Assembly: GCA_021234535.1 (NCBI GenBank) | Contig: CM037843.1 | Location: 33,915,200-33,979,199, forward strand | DNA: 64,000 bases | Source: Stichopus chloronotus | Lineage: Eukaryota; Echinodermata; Holothuroidea; Aspidochirotida; Stichopodidae | Direction: 5' to 3' | Part shown: piece by piece, positions 1 through 11,410 of the stretch | Numbering within the stretch: the stretch's first letter is position 1 | Layout: each line of letters starts with the position of its first letter | The notes under the pieces: generated by a model | Told to the model about the DNA's origin: nothing | Databases searched by the model: none | The model's input: the letters and a program-made list of their open reading frames with translations, nothing else | Position numbers and translations under genes: made by a program

Positions 1-93
1 AACGTTTCTCTGCCAATGACTACATGGTGTGTTTGCTTTCTGATTTCAATAATGTAATGACCCCCTTTATTTTATAAAAGCAGGATTTTTTAC

Positions 94-348
94 TTAAAGA
101 GAAAGAAGGTGTTTAGAATATACAAAAATGGCATACAAAGAAAATAGATTTAATCATTGTTAAACCATTCAGTCCCATCGATAAACATCTGGAACAAATT
201 GCTGAAGTTCTACCTGTGAAGAACTTTTTTCTTGAAAAGCAGGCTACTGTCCTTCCTTACTTTGAATAATCTATCACTCTATGTCCTCAAACATTGGTTT
301 TGGAAATATAGTTAGTTTCTGTAAAACAAACACCTTATTTCCCTTTAA
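94..348. mobile_element. TTAA-bounded MITE, copy A (internally shortened)
   Basis: This is a non-autonomous DNA-transposon copy. It begins TTAAAGAGAAAGAAGGTGTT and ends with the inverted counterpart CACCTTATTTCCCTTTAA. It shares the family's inner blocks: the AAACCATTCAGTC-ATAAACATCTG stretch, then CTTGAAAAGCAGG and CTGTCCTTCCTTACTTTGAA. It lacks about 100 bp of middle sequence found in the 357-bp copy at 52806. It has no coding capacity. Confidence 0.85.
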
Positions 349-1437
349 GACGCTTTGCACTCAGAATATATGAACAAGAGTGATGATTTTTAAGTGGGAC
401 AGGTGACTTCGAAGTAAAACCCTACAAATAGATAAAGACACTGTCTTTGACATGTATTTGCTTCAAAAGAGGAGAAAAATGATGTGATGACATGTGTTGG
501 GGTTAAACATTTACAGTGAAGTATTATGTTAATGTATATGTTAAGATGAAACTTACAAAAAAAAAAGCACATTTTGCAAAAATTAATTCTGCAGTGGGAT
601 GTAAGTCAAAACATTTTCATTCCACAATTAACTGGTAACAAGAATTCGAAGTTTCTTTATCACCATGTACTAGAAGTAAACTGATCTGAAACCTGATCTG
701 AAACTCTAGAAAAGACCAAACTAGAAAAAAGGTACCACCACTGAAACATGTACTGTAACTGCATACACTAGCTCACTTATAAGATGCATGCTGTGACAGC
801 AAAGTGACTGTACTTTCATCACCTGAGTCACATATCTTTTCCTTGCCTTCCCACCATCAATTACTGTACACGCTCAAGAAACAATACCTATATCTTGTGT
901 TTTTTGTGGTGTTGCTTCTCAAACTGCAAACCCTTTGTATTAAAAACAGCAGGTAGTAAACACCAGGCCAGGATGAACTGAAACTGTGCGATGATTTTTC
1001 ACCATTTAATGTTCACTACTTGTTTAATACACAACTTGATACTGACCTTACTGAGAATAGTGTTTGACATCTAATTTATTTCAAACTACATAAAATTCCA
1101 TTTTAATCAGGCTTGATTGATTGCTTTTCATTAAATACCTTCTAGGAGCATGTAAGGTGAGATCTCATAGATGTATGAAAGCAAGTTATGGAAAGACTCA
1201 ATGGAGGGAAGCAAGTGCTAAACTTTTCACTTTGACACACACCCAGTTGGCCGCTGCCTCTCGACTGCGACGAACCGTCTGCACGCAGGAGCAAAAAGTC
1301 ACACCGAGTTTTCATCTAAAAATTTAAAAGATAGGGATTTGATGTCACAAATTAGTTGCTACACTAACTGCAACTTAAGTTGAATGTCAGGTCCTGTGAG
1401 TAGTGAAGCTTTTCTCTCAGTTTTGCAATTGTGCAAA
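349..1437. other. Non-coding stretch, nothing recognised
   Basis: This is A+T-rich sequence with only short open frames whose starts lack context. I see no convincing splice pairs, repeats or RNA genes. Confidence 0.5.
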
Positions 1438-2158
1438 CAGTGGCGGCACCAGAATGTCAGAATTGGGGGGGGCAAACTGAGGGCAGACGCAAATGTTGGG
1501 GGGCAAAGACTTTCGTGCTCACCGCAAAACCGAGCGCGAAGCGTGAGGCCTTGCGGGTGGGGTGGGGTCAGAGGCAAAGCCCCCGGAGACTCTGAGGTTT
1601 TAGCGTATCTCTGGGTGGAAAATTAAGCCCCAAGAGAGGTATATTATTTATTTTTATATTATTTATTTTTTCGGTTGACCGTACTCCAAGGTTCCCAACT
1701 GTTTTCTTTGGGAGTACCATTTCACGTTTACGCGGTACCACCGAGTACACACACACATAGGCTACATACACTTCCATTCCATTCCTATATTTAGGAAAAC
1801 AACGACATTATTTAGGAAAACAACCACCTACCCACCCATCCCTTATGCTGGACGGTAAACATTCCAGAGAAAATTGGTCTGACCAGGCTGGCCGTACTGT
1901 TGAAGTGGCTACGGGCATGACATGAAAACTGGCAGCCTGTGTAACATAAATTAGGCATTTATCAATCATGGTTCCCGGGAGTTTTTCTTATTCAATCCAA
2001 TGCCAATACATAGTTTTGTGATTAAATTAATTTTGGATGAGTACAAGATCTGATTGGGAAGGTTAGAACAACTGGGGGGCAACTGGGAGGGCAAGGAAAC
2101 AATCTGGAGGGGCAAATGCCCCCTCATGCCCCCTCCCCCCTCCGTAGCACCGTCACTG
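1438..2158. mobile_element. hAT-like non-autonomous DNA transposon with 8-bp target-site duplication
   Basis: The left end starts CAGTGGCGGCACCA. The right end, read inverted, is CAGTGACGGTGCTA, giving terminal inverted repeats that fit CAGTGRCGGYRCYA. The element is flanked on both sides by an identical 8-bp duplication TGTGCAAA (1430-1437 and 2159-2166). An 8-bp duplication with CAGTG-type ends is the hallmark of the hAT superfamily. The inside holds G-rich and C-rich subterminal tracts (about 1467-1505 and 2073-2143) and a short direct repeat TATTTAGGAAAACAAC near 1790-1825. The roughly 80-codon frames inside are not genes, so transposition would need a transposase from elsewhere. Confidence 0.85.
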
Positions 2159-2254
2159 TGTGCAAACTATCTCTAAAAAATGTTCTACAAACACACATAA
2201 TTACAGAACTATGCTTTCCTAATTAAGTGCAGGTATTTATTCCATGGATTATAT

Positions 2255-2454
2255 CTACAGAACGATGAGATAGGAGTGAGGTGGGTTAAGTGAGAATGCA
2301 TGAACCTCCCAACGTACGTATCTGCGATGAACCTCAATGCAGATAGGAAAAAGCCCTCTCTCATATCCTCCATTCTCAGTAATTTGAAAAGGCATATTGC
2401 AGCCCTCATTAAGGTACAAATGGACACTTCCAAAATTAATGTTGTCTACTGTAA
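2255..2454 (-). CDS. Candidate minus-strand exon, product unknown
   Basis: The minus strand carries a pyrimidine-rich acceptor (TTTTACTCCTGTAG, cutting before 2454; an alternative AG cuts before 2448). An open frame of about 66 codons follows and includes VDNINFGSVHLYLNEG, then NGGYERGLFPICIEVHRRYV. It either runs to a TAG at 2255-2257 (a terminal exon) or leaves through a GTACGT donor after 2318. The predicted protein has mixed composition, without the poly-Phe/Lys runs seen in chance frames here. I do not recognise the family. Another minus frame across the same bases is also open, which weakens the case. It could belong to the same leftward gene as 4365-4476, but at least one exon would be missing between them because the phases do not match. 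Confidence 0.28.
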
Positions 2455-4364
2455 CTACAGGAGTAAAACAGTAGTTACAATTGTTTTTACCCTTTGTACA
2501 ATCTAAGTGAATTCAGTTTGAAAACAGGTTGTTCAAGTGCACTCTGTGAGGGTTATACACTCTATTCATCAACAAAATGATATGACAATGGGGTACTTTC
2601 AGGTACATGACTCATTAATGTCATGCACTGGAGTACAGTAGAACATGCAAAGCAAGGCTTACAAACATCTTTATATCTAGAGGAGATTAAAATCAGGCTA
2701 ACTGAACAAACATGACAAGGTTGTTTTAATGGAAGATGTTTACACGTTACAAACACAGTCTGTGATGCATACACAAAACTACTACATCAGTCCCTCAAAG
2801 GACATGTAGGGGTACTCTGTGGGGTACTTTTTAAATTTATTCATTTTCAAGCAATGTTGGTTCACACAGACTTCTTGGTAGGTTTCTCATTCATTCGAAG
2901 CAAACAACTTTCACTGACTGAATGGTACACTGTGAAAGGAAAAGATCTCTGTAACTTTCCACAGCTACAGTAGCAACATATGCCAAAAATAACTTTTATG
3001 TTTAGGTGAAACTTATGCTTCATTGATCATGTAAAGATGTTTCAAGCTTGGATACTTCATGTGAGCCAATAAGTCTTCAGTCTATTGTAATCTCTTACAG
3101 TCTGTATTGTACACTGCTTCACCCTTATGACAGATCTAATAACATTGATTTGGGTGCATTTCAGCTTCTCGACCAATGCAAGTGGAATATCACCACTATC
3201 ATTGTGAAAACTGCTAATGCCACTCAGGACTGCAAATCCTCATGTAGGAAACTTAAAGTGACTGCATGTGTACTGAAAAGCCAAAAAGATAAGATTATGT
3301 TTGATCTTAACTTTTTCTTTATTTTTAAATGTACACGCGAGGTTGTACATGAACGGACTATGTCTTTCAATGAAGGAAAATGACAGTAACTACTTCGAAA
3401 AGCAACGGGATTGGCATAAAAACAGTAAAATACAGAAATCATATTTGAAAATTAACGGTTCTTACTATAACTGCCTACACTATGAATGTCCAACAGTACA
3501 GGTCTCACTAGTGTATCAAAAACATACTACTCGAGTCGTCGCTCTTTGGTAGGTATCAGGAATTGTAGTATTTGGTGAAAGGAAACACTGTAGTTGCAAA
3601 TAACATACGAACTGAACACAACCTTGCCGGTGGCGTCAGTGATCCTGAGTTGGTAACTGAATATTCAGTACTAGTATACTTCCCATTGGCTTGCTCAAAG
3701 AAGCTCACCATTGATTTGAATGAAAACTATCAACCACTACATTATCGTATTCTACACCTTTTGTCGTTATGTTAGAAGAATTTGAAATCATATGTCAAAA
3801 TTAACCAACTGAAACCTATTTGTTTTCCCAGATTGTCTGAATGGTGTAATTAAAAGCCTTACCAAAATTTTGGAGATGAAATATCAATGTTTTTACTTTT
3901 TGCCTAAGCACGTAATCACTTTAAACATACACCAAAACTATTGGACAATGTACCATATTTATGTGGATTTAGGGAATAAGAATACACAGCAAAACCCTGA
4001 AGGGTTCTGCCTATATCACCTGCCAATTTAGTAACAATTACAAAGTGTAACCTAGCTAATGCCTACACAAACACTCGTGTTCACTGAGTGAACTGCTTGA
4101 AGTTGTTTGTCAAATAAGATGTACCCCATGTGGGATTCTTGTATCTTTTCCTTCAAGGCTACAAACCTCAAAACTGGTGGTCTGCCACACAGTCCCTCCA
4201 TATTGTTAGCCAGAGTAATTAAAACAAGGGTGAATGGGTCAGCTTGTCTTTAGCAAAGTTTGTTAGTCTTAGGTCAGTTGCTCTTAAAGAAATATTTGGG
4301 GAAATGGGGATAAGTCTAATCCTATAAGTCAACTGAGAAAACTTCATTGCTCAGCTGCATGTAC
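2455..4364. other. Probable intron or intergenic DNA
   Basis: Several open frames occur on both strands (for example about 110 codons on plus ending at 3383, starting only with TTG), but none is backed by a clear splice pair. A strong acceptor-like CTATTTGTTTTCCCAG at about 3817-3832 is followed by stops. I see no repeat family. Confidence 0.45.
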
Positions 4365-4476
4365 CTTCATGGAGTCTGTGTCATCATCTTGTGTAGCCAC
4401 TCTGCTTTTAATCTCTTTTCTAAAGACTGGAATGCAGCCAGAGAATAAGTCAATAACTGGAAATGGCAGAGGAGGA
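4365..4476 (-). CDS. Candidate internal coding exon, minus strand, product unknown
   Basis: Read on the minus strand, a long T-rich tract (TTTTGTTTGTTTTTTTCTTCC) leads to a CAG acceptor just above 4476, and the exon ends CCATGAAG before a GTACAT donor at 4364. The exon is 112 bp, open in one frame, entering in phase 2 and leaving in phase 0. It encodes about 37 residues, with a proline and aromatic start (PPLPFPVIDLFSGCIPVF) followed by a charged tail (RKEIKSRVATQDDDTDSMK). Hydrophobic-to-acidic architecture and both splice sites agreeing make it the best exon in the left 11 kb. I do not recognise the family. It is plausibly transcribed from the leftward promoter near 11.4 kb. Confidence 0.45.
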
Positions 4477-4623
4477 CTGTTTGCCATTTGGAAGAAAAAA
4501 ACAAACAAAAGAATATTGGTTAAATGGTCTAGCAGATACTTGCCACAACAATGAGCTCTTAAGTGGCTTAACTTGGTCAATTCTGTTCCTGAACTTCAAG
4601 AGATGATTCATAATGCCACTAGT

Positions 4624-4824
4624 CTACACTGAATGATAACAACAAAGGAAAGGGCAGTCAGACTGCTGAGCCAAAGAGGACCAATCAACTACCATTGTCT
4701 GTTTGTTCTCCACTCCAGTCTTAACTAGGGTATATCTCCATGGTGCAACTGGTATAGAAACTTTCAACTGGTATGTATCTAGTAACATCAGCATACAGTA
4801 CTTGGAAAGCACCAACTGTTCCAA
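4624..4824 (-). CDS. Weak candidate exon, minus strand
   Basis: A 66-codon open frame lies just upstream (on the minus strand) of the better exon at 4365-4476. It contains LLDTYQLKVSIPVAPWRYT and a cysteine-rich end. It starts with TTG, so it would have to be an internal exon. Possible acceptors are CCTAAG near 4838 or an AACAG near 4819, neither with a good pyrimidine tract. The clear donor options (GTGTAG, GTAGTT) leave in phase 0 and do not match the phase-2 entry of 4365-4476. Treat it as a possibility only. Confidence 0.15.
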   Translation of the reverse strand: MEQLVLSKYCMLMLLDTYQLKVSIPVAPWRYTLVKTGVENKQTMVVDWSSLAQQSDCPFLCCYHSV

Positions 4825-5235
4825 ATAATTATCTTAGGCACTAGCACCACAAATGCATCATGAAATTTACTGAAAAGGTTTAAGTGCATGAGTTACAAAC
4901 ACTGTTGATGCACAAGCATTTATACTGTACTGTAAACTGCACATATTTTGAGGGGCATTTATGTACTGCAGAATGAGCATATAATACAAGTGCATGTACT
5001 TTTTCCTAACTCCAACAACACTGCAAATTTTACTGTGGCACTCGTAGTGGTATTACAATCTATAGCTATCTTGGCTTACTAATTATAGCAGTCATCCCTA
5101 CTTTATTTTAAGCCAGAATGCAAGCATGCATTGTGGTTTCGATGATCCGATCATGATTATTTTTTTTCTGAAGCTGACATAGCATTATTATGTGTCAAAG
5201 GCTACCTATGCTTTATATGAAATATGACATCTGCA

Positions 5236-6010
5236 CAAGCTTCCTTTCTTGAGTTCATGTCTACAAGGTTTTCATAATTTGACCCTTACTGACAGCAAAT
5301 GACCTTTGAACGAATGGTTCTTGTACTTAATGAGATGAAACTACATACAAATACAACAAACATAACAAATATGAGATTGTCCAAGCTTCCCCTGTTGAGA
5401 TATCGTGTTTACAAGGTTTTCACAATTTGACAAATGTTGACCTGCAAATGACCTTTAACGTCCACAAAAATCACTAGGGATCTTGTACTCAACGTGGTTC
5501 ACCTACATACCAAACATGAAATTTGTCCAAGTTTCCCTTCTCGAGATGTCGAGTTTACAAGATTTAACAAGGTTTTCAGTGTTTGACCCCTGGTGATCCC
5601 AGATGACCTTTGACCCCTATTCAAACAATAGGGTTCTTCCTCCTACCATAATGTATATACACACCCAAGTATAAAATTTATCCAAGCTTTCTAACTCAAG
5701 ATATCGTGTTAACAAAGTTTTTAGAATTTGACACCTGGTGACCCCAGATGACCTTTAAACTCCACCAACAGAAATAGGATTCTTCCTCTCACAATAACAA
5801 TATCTACATACTATGTATGAAATTCATTCAACTTCCCTAACTTGAGATATTGTGTAAACAAGGTTTTCAGTGTTTGACCCCTGATGACTCCAGATGACCT
5901 TTGAACCCCACCCAAAACAATAGGATTCTTCCTCTTCATATGGGGCATCTGTGTACCAAGTTTGGGAAACGTCAGATTTTCCCTTACAGGAGATATCGTG
6001 TTAACGAGAA
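5236..6010. repeat. Tandem array of diverged ~147-bp units with nuclear-receptor-like half-sites
   Basis: There are five full units and one truncated unit, starting near 5236, 5381, 5529, 5683, 5830 and 5975. Each runs: AAGCTTCCC, a GAGATATCGTGTTTACAAGG-type block, TTTTCA-ATTTGAC, a GACCCC-GATGACCTTTGA block, AATAGG-TTCTT, then a T/A-rich linker. Units are perhaps 65-80% alike, so the array is old. The conserved TGACCTTTGAMCC box (for example 5300, 5604, 5895) is a direct repeat of AGGTCA-like half-sites spaced by one base. The array runs into a CA-rich microsatellite at 6017. Short open frames across it are artefacts of the repeat. Confidence 0.8.
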
Positions 6011-6016
6011 AAGTGT

Positions 6017-6066
6017 CACAAACACACATACATACACCCACACACATACACACACACATACATACG
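6017..6066. repeat. Interrupted (CA)n/(CATA)n microsatellite
   Basis: Alternating CA with CATA interruptions directly follows the truncated sixth unit of the tandem array. Confidence 0.85.
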
Positions 6067-6329
6067 CCATCATGAATGCATAGTTTCTCTTATCATCGAA
6101 AACCAAAAATTATTACATTGTTTTAAAAATCTCATTTCTCTGATTAGTATTTTGTCTGCTGTTGCTGAATATCAGTACTTCATAAGCCAAATCTTATGCT
6201 GCAAAATTAAGCAATTCAACAACAATAATGATATAACACAATGGGAAAGAGTCAACTTATGAATATTTATGAATTCAAACTCAATCTGATTTTGCACATT
6301 TCAAAATAGTTCCATTGTTTGAGCGTCTT

Positions 6330-6860
6330 TCCACCACTCTTACCGCCAAGATCAACACCCTCACCATTCTATTCATCTCACTTTTCTTTGTTTAAACCAC
6401 AGTTTGACTCCCACTAATCTCTCCACTTTTATCATCAACACATTTTCCTTGCATTTATTTCACTGACCTAATCACTCCATCCAATCTCACGTCCTCTACT
6501 TACATCACTCACCACTGATCAACCCATCTCACGTCAATCTCTTCTCATCGCACCATCCCCACCCCCATCCCCTCCCTGCCTACAAAGCTTACTCCTCCGC
6601 ACCATCCCCACCCCCATCTCCACCCTGCTTACAACTCTTACTCCTTCACAGTCATTCTTACCACTGTAATATTTCTCGACACCTGCAGCTCTCAAAACCA
6701 CTAGCACTAAGTAAACCCAAAACTGAGGAATACCCCTCTCACCACCCCCACTCATTCCCAGTCCACTACACGGGCTACACACACACCCACACCTGACTGA
6801 CCTTCCCTCTCTTAACAATATGCTACGCTCAATTTTCTCAAAATAGCAACCAATAAACAA
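6330..6860. repeat. Strongly C-rich, G-poor low-complexity tract with a 49-bp tandem duplication
   Basis: For about 500 bp the plus strand is almost devoid of G and dominated by CAC, ATC and CTC words. A 49-bp unit starting GCACCATCCCCACCCCCAT is duplicated at 6550 and 6599. The 108-codon minus-strand frame across it is Gly/Val/Arg-rich and simply mirrors the skew, so it is not called as a gene. Confidence 0.6.
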
Positions 6861-6869
6861 TACTTCACC

Positions 6870-8780
6870 AAATCAAACATACAAATTCCATGCAAAAATG
6901 TAACTTTGTGACGACATTGCAAGCCTTTATGCATGAGTGGAATGCCCATATGCAGTTAGTTCTATGACATTGGCCATTTCCCTTCTGTATTACTGTACTC
7001 ATATCTAGTTAGCACAGCACTAACCAGGTGCCCTCAGCTGCACACTGAGAGACAAGCACCTGTAGTTCAAACATTTCTACAAAGTCGGTAAAAAACTGGT
7101 GCCTTCCTCATCTACACTTGTCTTCCTTACAGCATTCTACTGCTGTGGTAACAGATATATGTATAGGCATACATGCATTTTGCTATGTGTGAACTGCACC
7201 ATAAATTAACATTCAAGTGTGGCATGGTTAAGAATATATTTCAGAAAGATTTGGGGATAAAATGGGTTGAACCCTTAGTATCAACTTCCTCTGAAGGGTA
7301 GCTCTACATGCATCAAACAATATATAATTCATTTATTCAGCAGAACCGTCAAGAAACATAAGGTAAAGACTACATCTGCCATTTAAAGCAAACTGGATTT
7401 TGAGAATAACTGTGAAGCTTTCAAATAGTTCACTTAAATCTGTTATCACTTGCACTTCATCCCCTACATATGAACCAATGACAAATCCTCAGAGGTACAG
7501 TAAGCATTCCACCAACCCTCCCCCCCCCCCTTCCCTCTTGTTTTTCTCTCTCTTTACTTTTTTTTTGTATCAAAGGAGTGTAATATCAAATGCTCATAGT
7601 ACAGTATCTTATTCAATTATTGCTGCAAAGATGCTACTACAAAATGAAACACCCGTCCAAAACAATCACACAAATCTTCGTAGCAATGTTAAATAATAAA
7701 ATCCTTTTCAGAGTACAAAATGGAAATCGATGACAGATACTGAAAAAAGAATCAAGATTGAACTATCACTAATTATGACAATAAACTTAACAACCATTAG
7801 CAAACTGTTCATGCCACTCATTCTGTACAAGGAAGACAACTGCAAAACAAACCCTCAATCTCTCACTGCTTGCATTAGAAAATGCTAGAACTAGTCATCA
7901 TTTTTCATCCTTGACAACTTTTACTGTCTCTTAATCATGTCAGCTATCAACTTTTGCAGTGGATGCCTTGTAAGTGCTTGCAGGCAAACTCCATGAGACA
8001 TCCTCTTTTCACAAAGTGCAGGTAAACCCTTTTCTTTACTTGCGCTTTCACTTCACGGCAGCAAGTCAAATCACATCAAAGACACAGTGTAGAACAAAAA
8101 ACAGACACCATCAGCTAAAACACCAGAGACAAATGAGAAGCAGTTTGCAAATGGGTTTACATCACGATCTACATAGGAGGAAACCGTAGAAGAGATCATT
8201 TTCTTTCTTTTCTCTTTTTTTTTTTAGTTTTGTATTTGTAACTAAGTCTGTCTCTTGCTTTGTCCTTGAAGATCTAGCCTTGATTGTGTACAAGGAAGCT
8301 GGCCTGTCTGTTTAATCTTACAGTTGAAGATAAGAAGTTGTTAATGCCAAACATAAATAAATGTATCACAATTTAGGCATATGAATGATTGCAAAGATAC
8401 TGAAACTTCGTGTTCTTCACATTCTGAAGGCTAAAGAGGTAGGCATCAGGCAAATTAGTACACACACTATCAAGCGAAATGGATGTATGGATCCATTTTG
8501 GGCCAGCATGAATTGGTCAAATAAAGAGGTTCAACCTTTCAAGCAGGTGTTGGCATGAACTGTTTTCCCATTACAAACAGTAACATCTTTGATCAATCAC
8601 AGACAGCCCTCATCTAAGAAGCAAACTCACTCTGTTTATGAGTCTTTCTTCATGTTTGGTGATTGAATAGAGGAATCATATCTGAAGGGAAAGAAATGTT
8701 TGAGTGTAATTGATTACATTGGCATACATAAATTTTAGTAGCCTACAATCTGTACGCAGACTGAGCCGGAATTCAATACT
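6870..8780. other. Non-coding stretch
   Basis: This is A+T-rich DNA with a short C tract near 7510-7530 and a T tract near 7557-7566. A pyrimidine acceptor-like CTTGTCTTCCTTACAG at about 7115-7133 is followed by an open frame of only about 19 codons. I support no gene here. Confidence 0.45.
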
Positions 8781-8784
8781 TCGC

Positions 8785-8850
8785 AGATGTTGGTATATTA
8801 CGAATGTAGTCAGAGTTGGTGCATGAGTAGAAGTACGGTCTCTTGTGCCG
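8785..8850. repeat. Dispersed repeat family 2, copy 1
   Basis: It shares the block TATTACGAATGTAGTC plus GTTGGTGCATGAGTAG with 51413-51470 and 57752-57800. Element ends are not visible. The 121-codon minus frame running through this copy (8676-9041) has no ATG start in good context and is therefore probably repeat-derived. Confidence 0.4.
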
Positions 8851-9041
8851 GCTAGTAAAGTGGTTGTGCAATGACGCCATGCAATTGCCATTCTTTCAGT
8901 CAATGGATGGCAAAAGTACTCAAATGTATCCCGCTGACTATTAAAGTTCGTCTCAGACGTCTCCGCTCTGCTGTTAATGGGACTCCAGGTGCTTGTATCA
9001 GTCCCTGACAATTCAAGTATAAATGGGTGTCGAATAACCAT

Positions 9042-9990
9042 CTAGCTAAAACTTTTACAACTTCAAGTAAATTCTTCTTTTTCTTCTTTTGTGTTCTTGT
9101 TTTTGTTTAACTGATCCATTTAATGTGAATTAAGACAGTAAAAGGCCTCAGCCTAGATTAAACACCAAATATTGTATCAGTATGGAACAAAACTTGAAAT
9201 CCTGTTACCAAGCAAGACAGAATAATTAAGAAGACAAAAATGACAAAACCTAAGATAAACAGTAGTACTTCACCTAATTCGATGCAAATGTATTTGAAAA
9301 GAAACAGAAATTTTCTCAATGTGACATTCCCTTTTTGAAGCAACAGCCATTTATTGTAAGCTGAATACTCAATCATTTAGTTTTGAGAAGCTACATGTGT
9401 ATGCTAACTCTGTCACCTTACATGAAATGCGCACCCTGTCTATGTGTTACCACACACAGTACAGTTGTATGAATTGCCCAAGTGTGTATACTGTGAAAGC
9501 ATACATGGGTTTGTTACTTACACTTCACTGAACATGTCTACAAAATGCGAAAAGCATCATATCAACTCGTTTATGATCAACAGTGAAAGGTGTGATGTAT
9601 TCCAGTTCCATGAACATGAGAGCTGCATGCAGCGCTAATATATTTTGAAATTATGCTCATGGCTTTTGCATCACTTTTTTTGACTTGTGGTTAGTTTCTT
9701 TCTGATATTATTTTTAGAGGAGAGAGGGGACTTTTAATTGTAACTATCTTTTTTATGGTAAAACTTTCAAGAGGAAGATTTACTGATACTGAAGGGTACA
9801 TTTTCAACTGTCAGTTTAATCTCTCAAACTCTGAAAGAATCTCGATAAATTTATAGTGAAATGACATCAGACTGCATTTAGGCCTACTGTACTTAAGAAA
9901 CAGTAATGTACAGTAGCACTCAATATGCAGCAGCCCTGTCTTATTTACTAAATGAAGGTTTTGGGGGAATTTATAGCCAGTTCACTGAGA
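9042..9990. other. Non-coding stretch with a hydrophobic chance frame
   Basis: A 72-codon minus frame (9158-9376) reads as one hydrophobic segment rich in Phe, Ile, Leu and Val. The region is T-rich on that strand, so this composition is expected by chance, and no splice pair or start context supports it. Confidence 0.4.
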
Positions 9991-10090
9991 CCCTGAGAAC
10001 ACTATGCATACATGGTGTGGGTTCTTAAAGGAAAGGGCACAACTTTTCATTGCAGTCATTTCAAACCATGCCAGTATCTTGTCTCTACAG

Positions 10091-10180
10091 TCATTCAAGA
10101 TGTTGCTAATTGAAGAGACTTCTCTGGTCAAGAAAGATTTCCAGTTGCTTCAAGGATACAAAAAGGCCGTGCATGAGTGA
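10091..10180 (+). CDS. Candidate terminal coding exon, plus strand, product unknown
   Basis: A good acceptor (ATCTTGTCTCTACAG) ends at 10090 and is followed by 29 codons and a TGA at 10178-10180. The peptide starts SFKMLLIEETSLVKK and ends DFQLLQGYKKAVHE, an amphipathic, charged C-terminus. The same frame is open leftward through an ATG at 10004, giving a 58-residue reading frame if unspliced. An AATAAA lies far downstream, near 10844. The frame is free of low-complexity bias. It lies on the strand opposite to the leftward gene proposed from the 11.4-kb promoter, so both cannot be simple neighbours unless genes overlap here. Family not recognised. Confidence 0.3.
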   Translation, partial: SFKMLLIEETSLVKKDFQLLQGYKKAVHE

Positions 10181-11130
10181 CAAATTATTGCAAGAAATCT
10201 ATGTTGTTCTTTGAAACTGAGACACTGATTTCAGCCTTGAAATTTCACACCGGTGAAAAGTTAGAATGAGAACCTTTTAAATTTACCACAAAATGTTGTG
10301 GAAATCAAAAACTTTTCTCTCAGCTTACTATTTGTTTTAAGACAATCATGAGCATAAATACAAAGGATAGCCAAGTAGCCTAGGCCTAATTGTGTCTGTG
10401 TGACATCACAGATTTTCCCACATCGCCATGTACCATTTGAAACAGGACAAGGTATTTCTTTAACCTTTCGGATGGAACATACTTGGCTTATAGAGATAGG
10501 CTATATGGTTTTCACCGATAAATTCCTTTTATGTCCTTCTGCATGCCCCACAATATTTCAAATGAAGAAGTTTTGGCCTAGCATTAAACTCGGCCTACAC
10601 TTAGCAGTTGAGTAGTGTGCTATAATTTTGGACGTGCGAACTGTACTGTAGTGTAGTATGGGAGTACCAATAAGCTACTGCACAGTAACCACCTAGGGTC
10701 TTACAGTTACAGGTTTATGTAAAACAGAAAGCTAGAACAGCACCTCATACAGTTGATGTGATATATGTGGTGATGAATTATGATAGTTGATACAGCCCAC
10801 TGGCATCCCTAGCGACAGGTTTAACTTGGAGCTAGTAACAATAAAACTAAAAACACTTTGTCAATTATCCATCACATGTAACATGTAAGTTACGACTGTG
10901 TACATCGAATATAAGCAATCCCCACCTACACCGTCAGCACTGCACTAGTGGTAGGCTTAGTTGAAAAATGTTTTTAACGAACAGTTCACGCAACTCGGCA
11001 ACATACAACATAAAGCCTCAAAGGCCCTACACTAAACTAGGCCACAGTTATTGTCACATTTACAACACTACTATTAGAAACTTATCCGTTAGGGCTATGA
11101 TCAGATCAAGCTGTGGAAATAATCGTTTAC
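10181..11130. other. Non-coding stretch
   Basis: I see no convincing exon. A 71-codon plus frame (10400-10615) lacks a good start. If the leader at 11131 is real, this is its first intron. Confidence 0.4.
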
Positions 11131-11410
11131 CTTGTGAATAATGTACGTATTCCGTAACTACAAAACTCAAGGGTATAGTATCCAGTAAACACAAGTAATT
11201 CTAGTTATCTGTCGAATCCGTAGTTCTAATCCAAGCGAGAAATACTCTCCGCGGACGTATCGAACACTATGAATGCCTCACGGTATCTTTCATATCAAGT
11301 GCACCGCTCTGACGTACTAACAACACAGTACATTGATTCAGATACCTAGCCAACGTGTGCGACCTGTCAGACGTTCCGCCAGTGTATGTACGTATCACAC
11401 ATCACACGTG
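11131..11410 (-). other. Putative spliced 5' leader (non-coding first exon), minus strand
   Basis: On the minus strand the sequence downstream of the CCAAT/E-box cluster runs about 270 bp to CACAAG before a GTAAAC donor (intron starts at 11130). The tract is richer in CG dinucleotides than its surroundings. Its upstream boundary is not defined. A 16-codon minus-strand frame beginning at 11448 would be an upstream frame if transcription starts earlier. It would serve a gene extending leftward. Confidence 0.3.

Noticed and set aside
8676..9041. 121-codon minus frame
   Set aside because: It runs through a dispersed repeat also present at 51413 and 57752.
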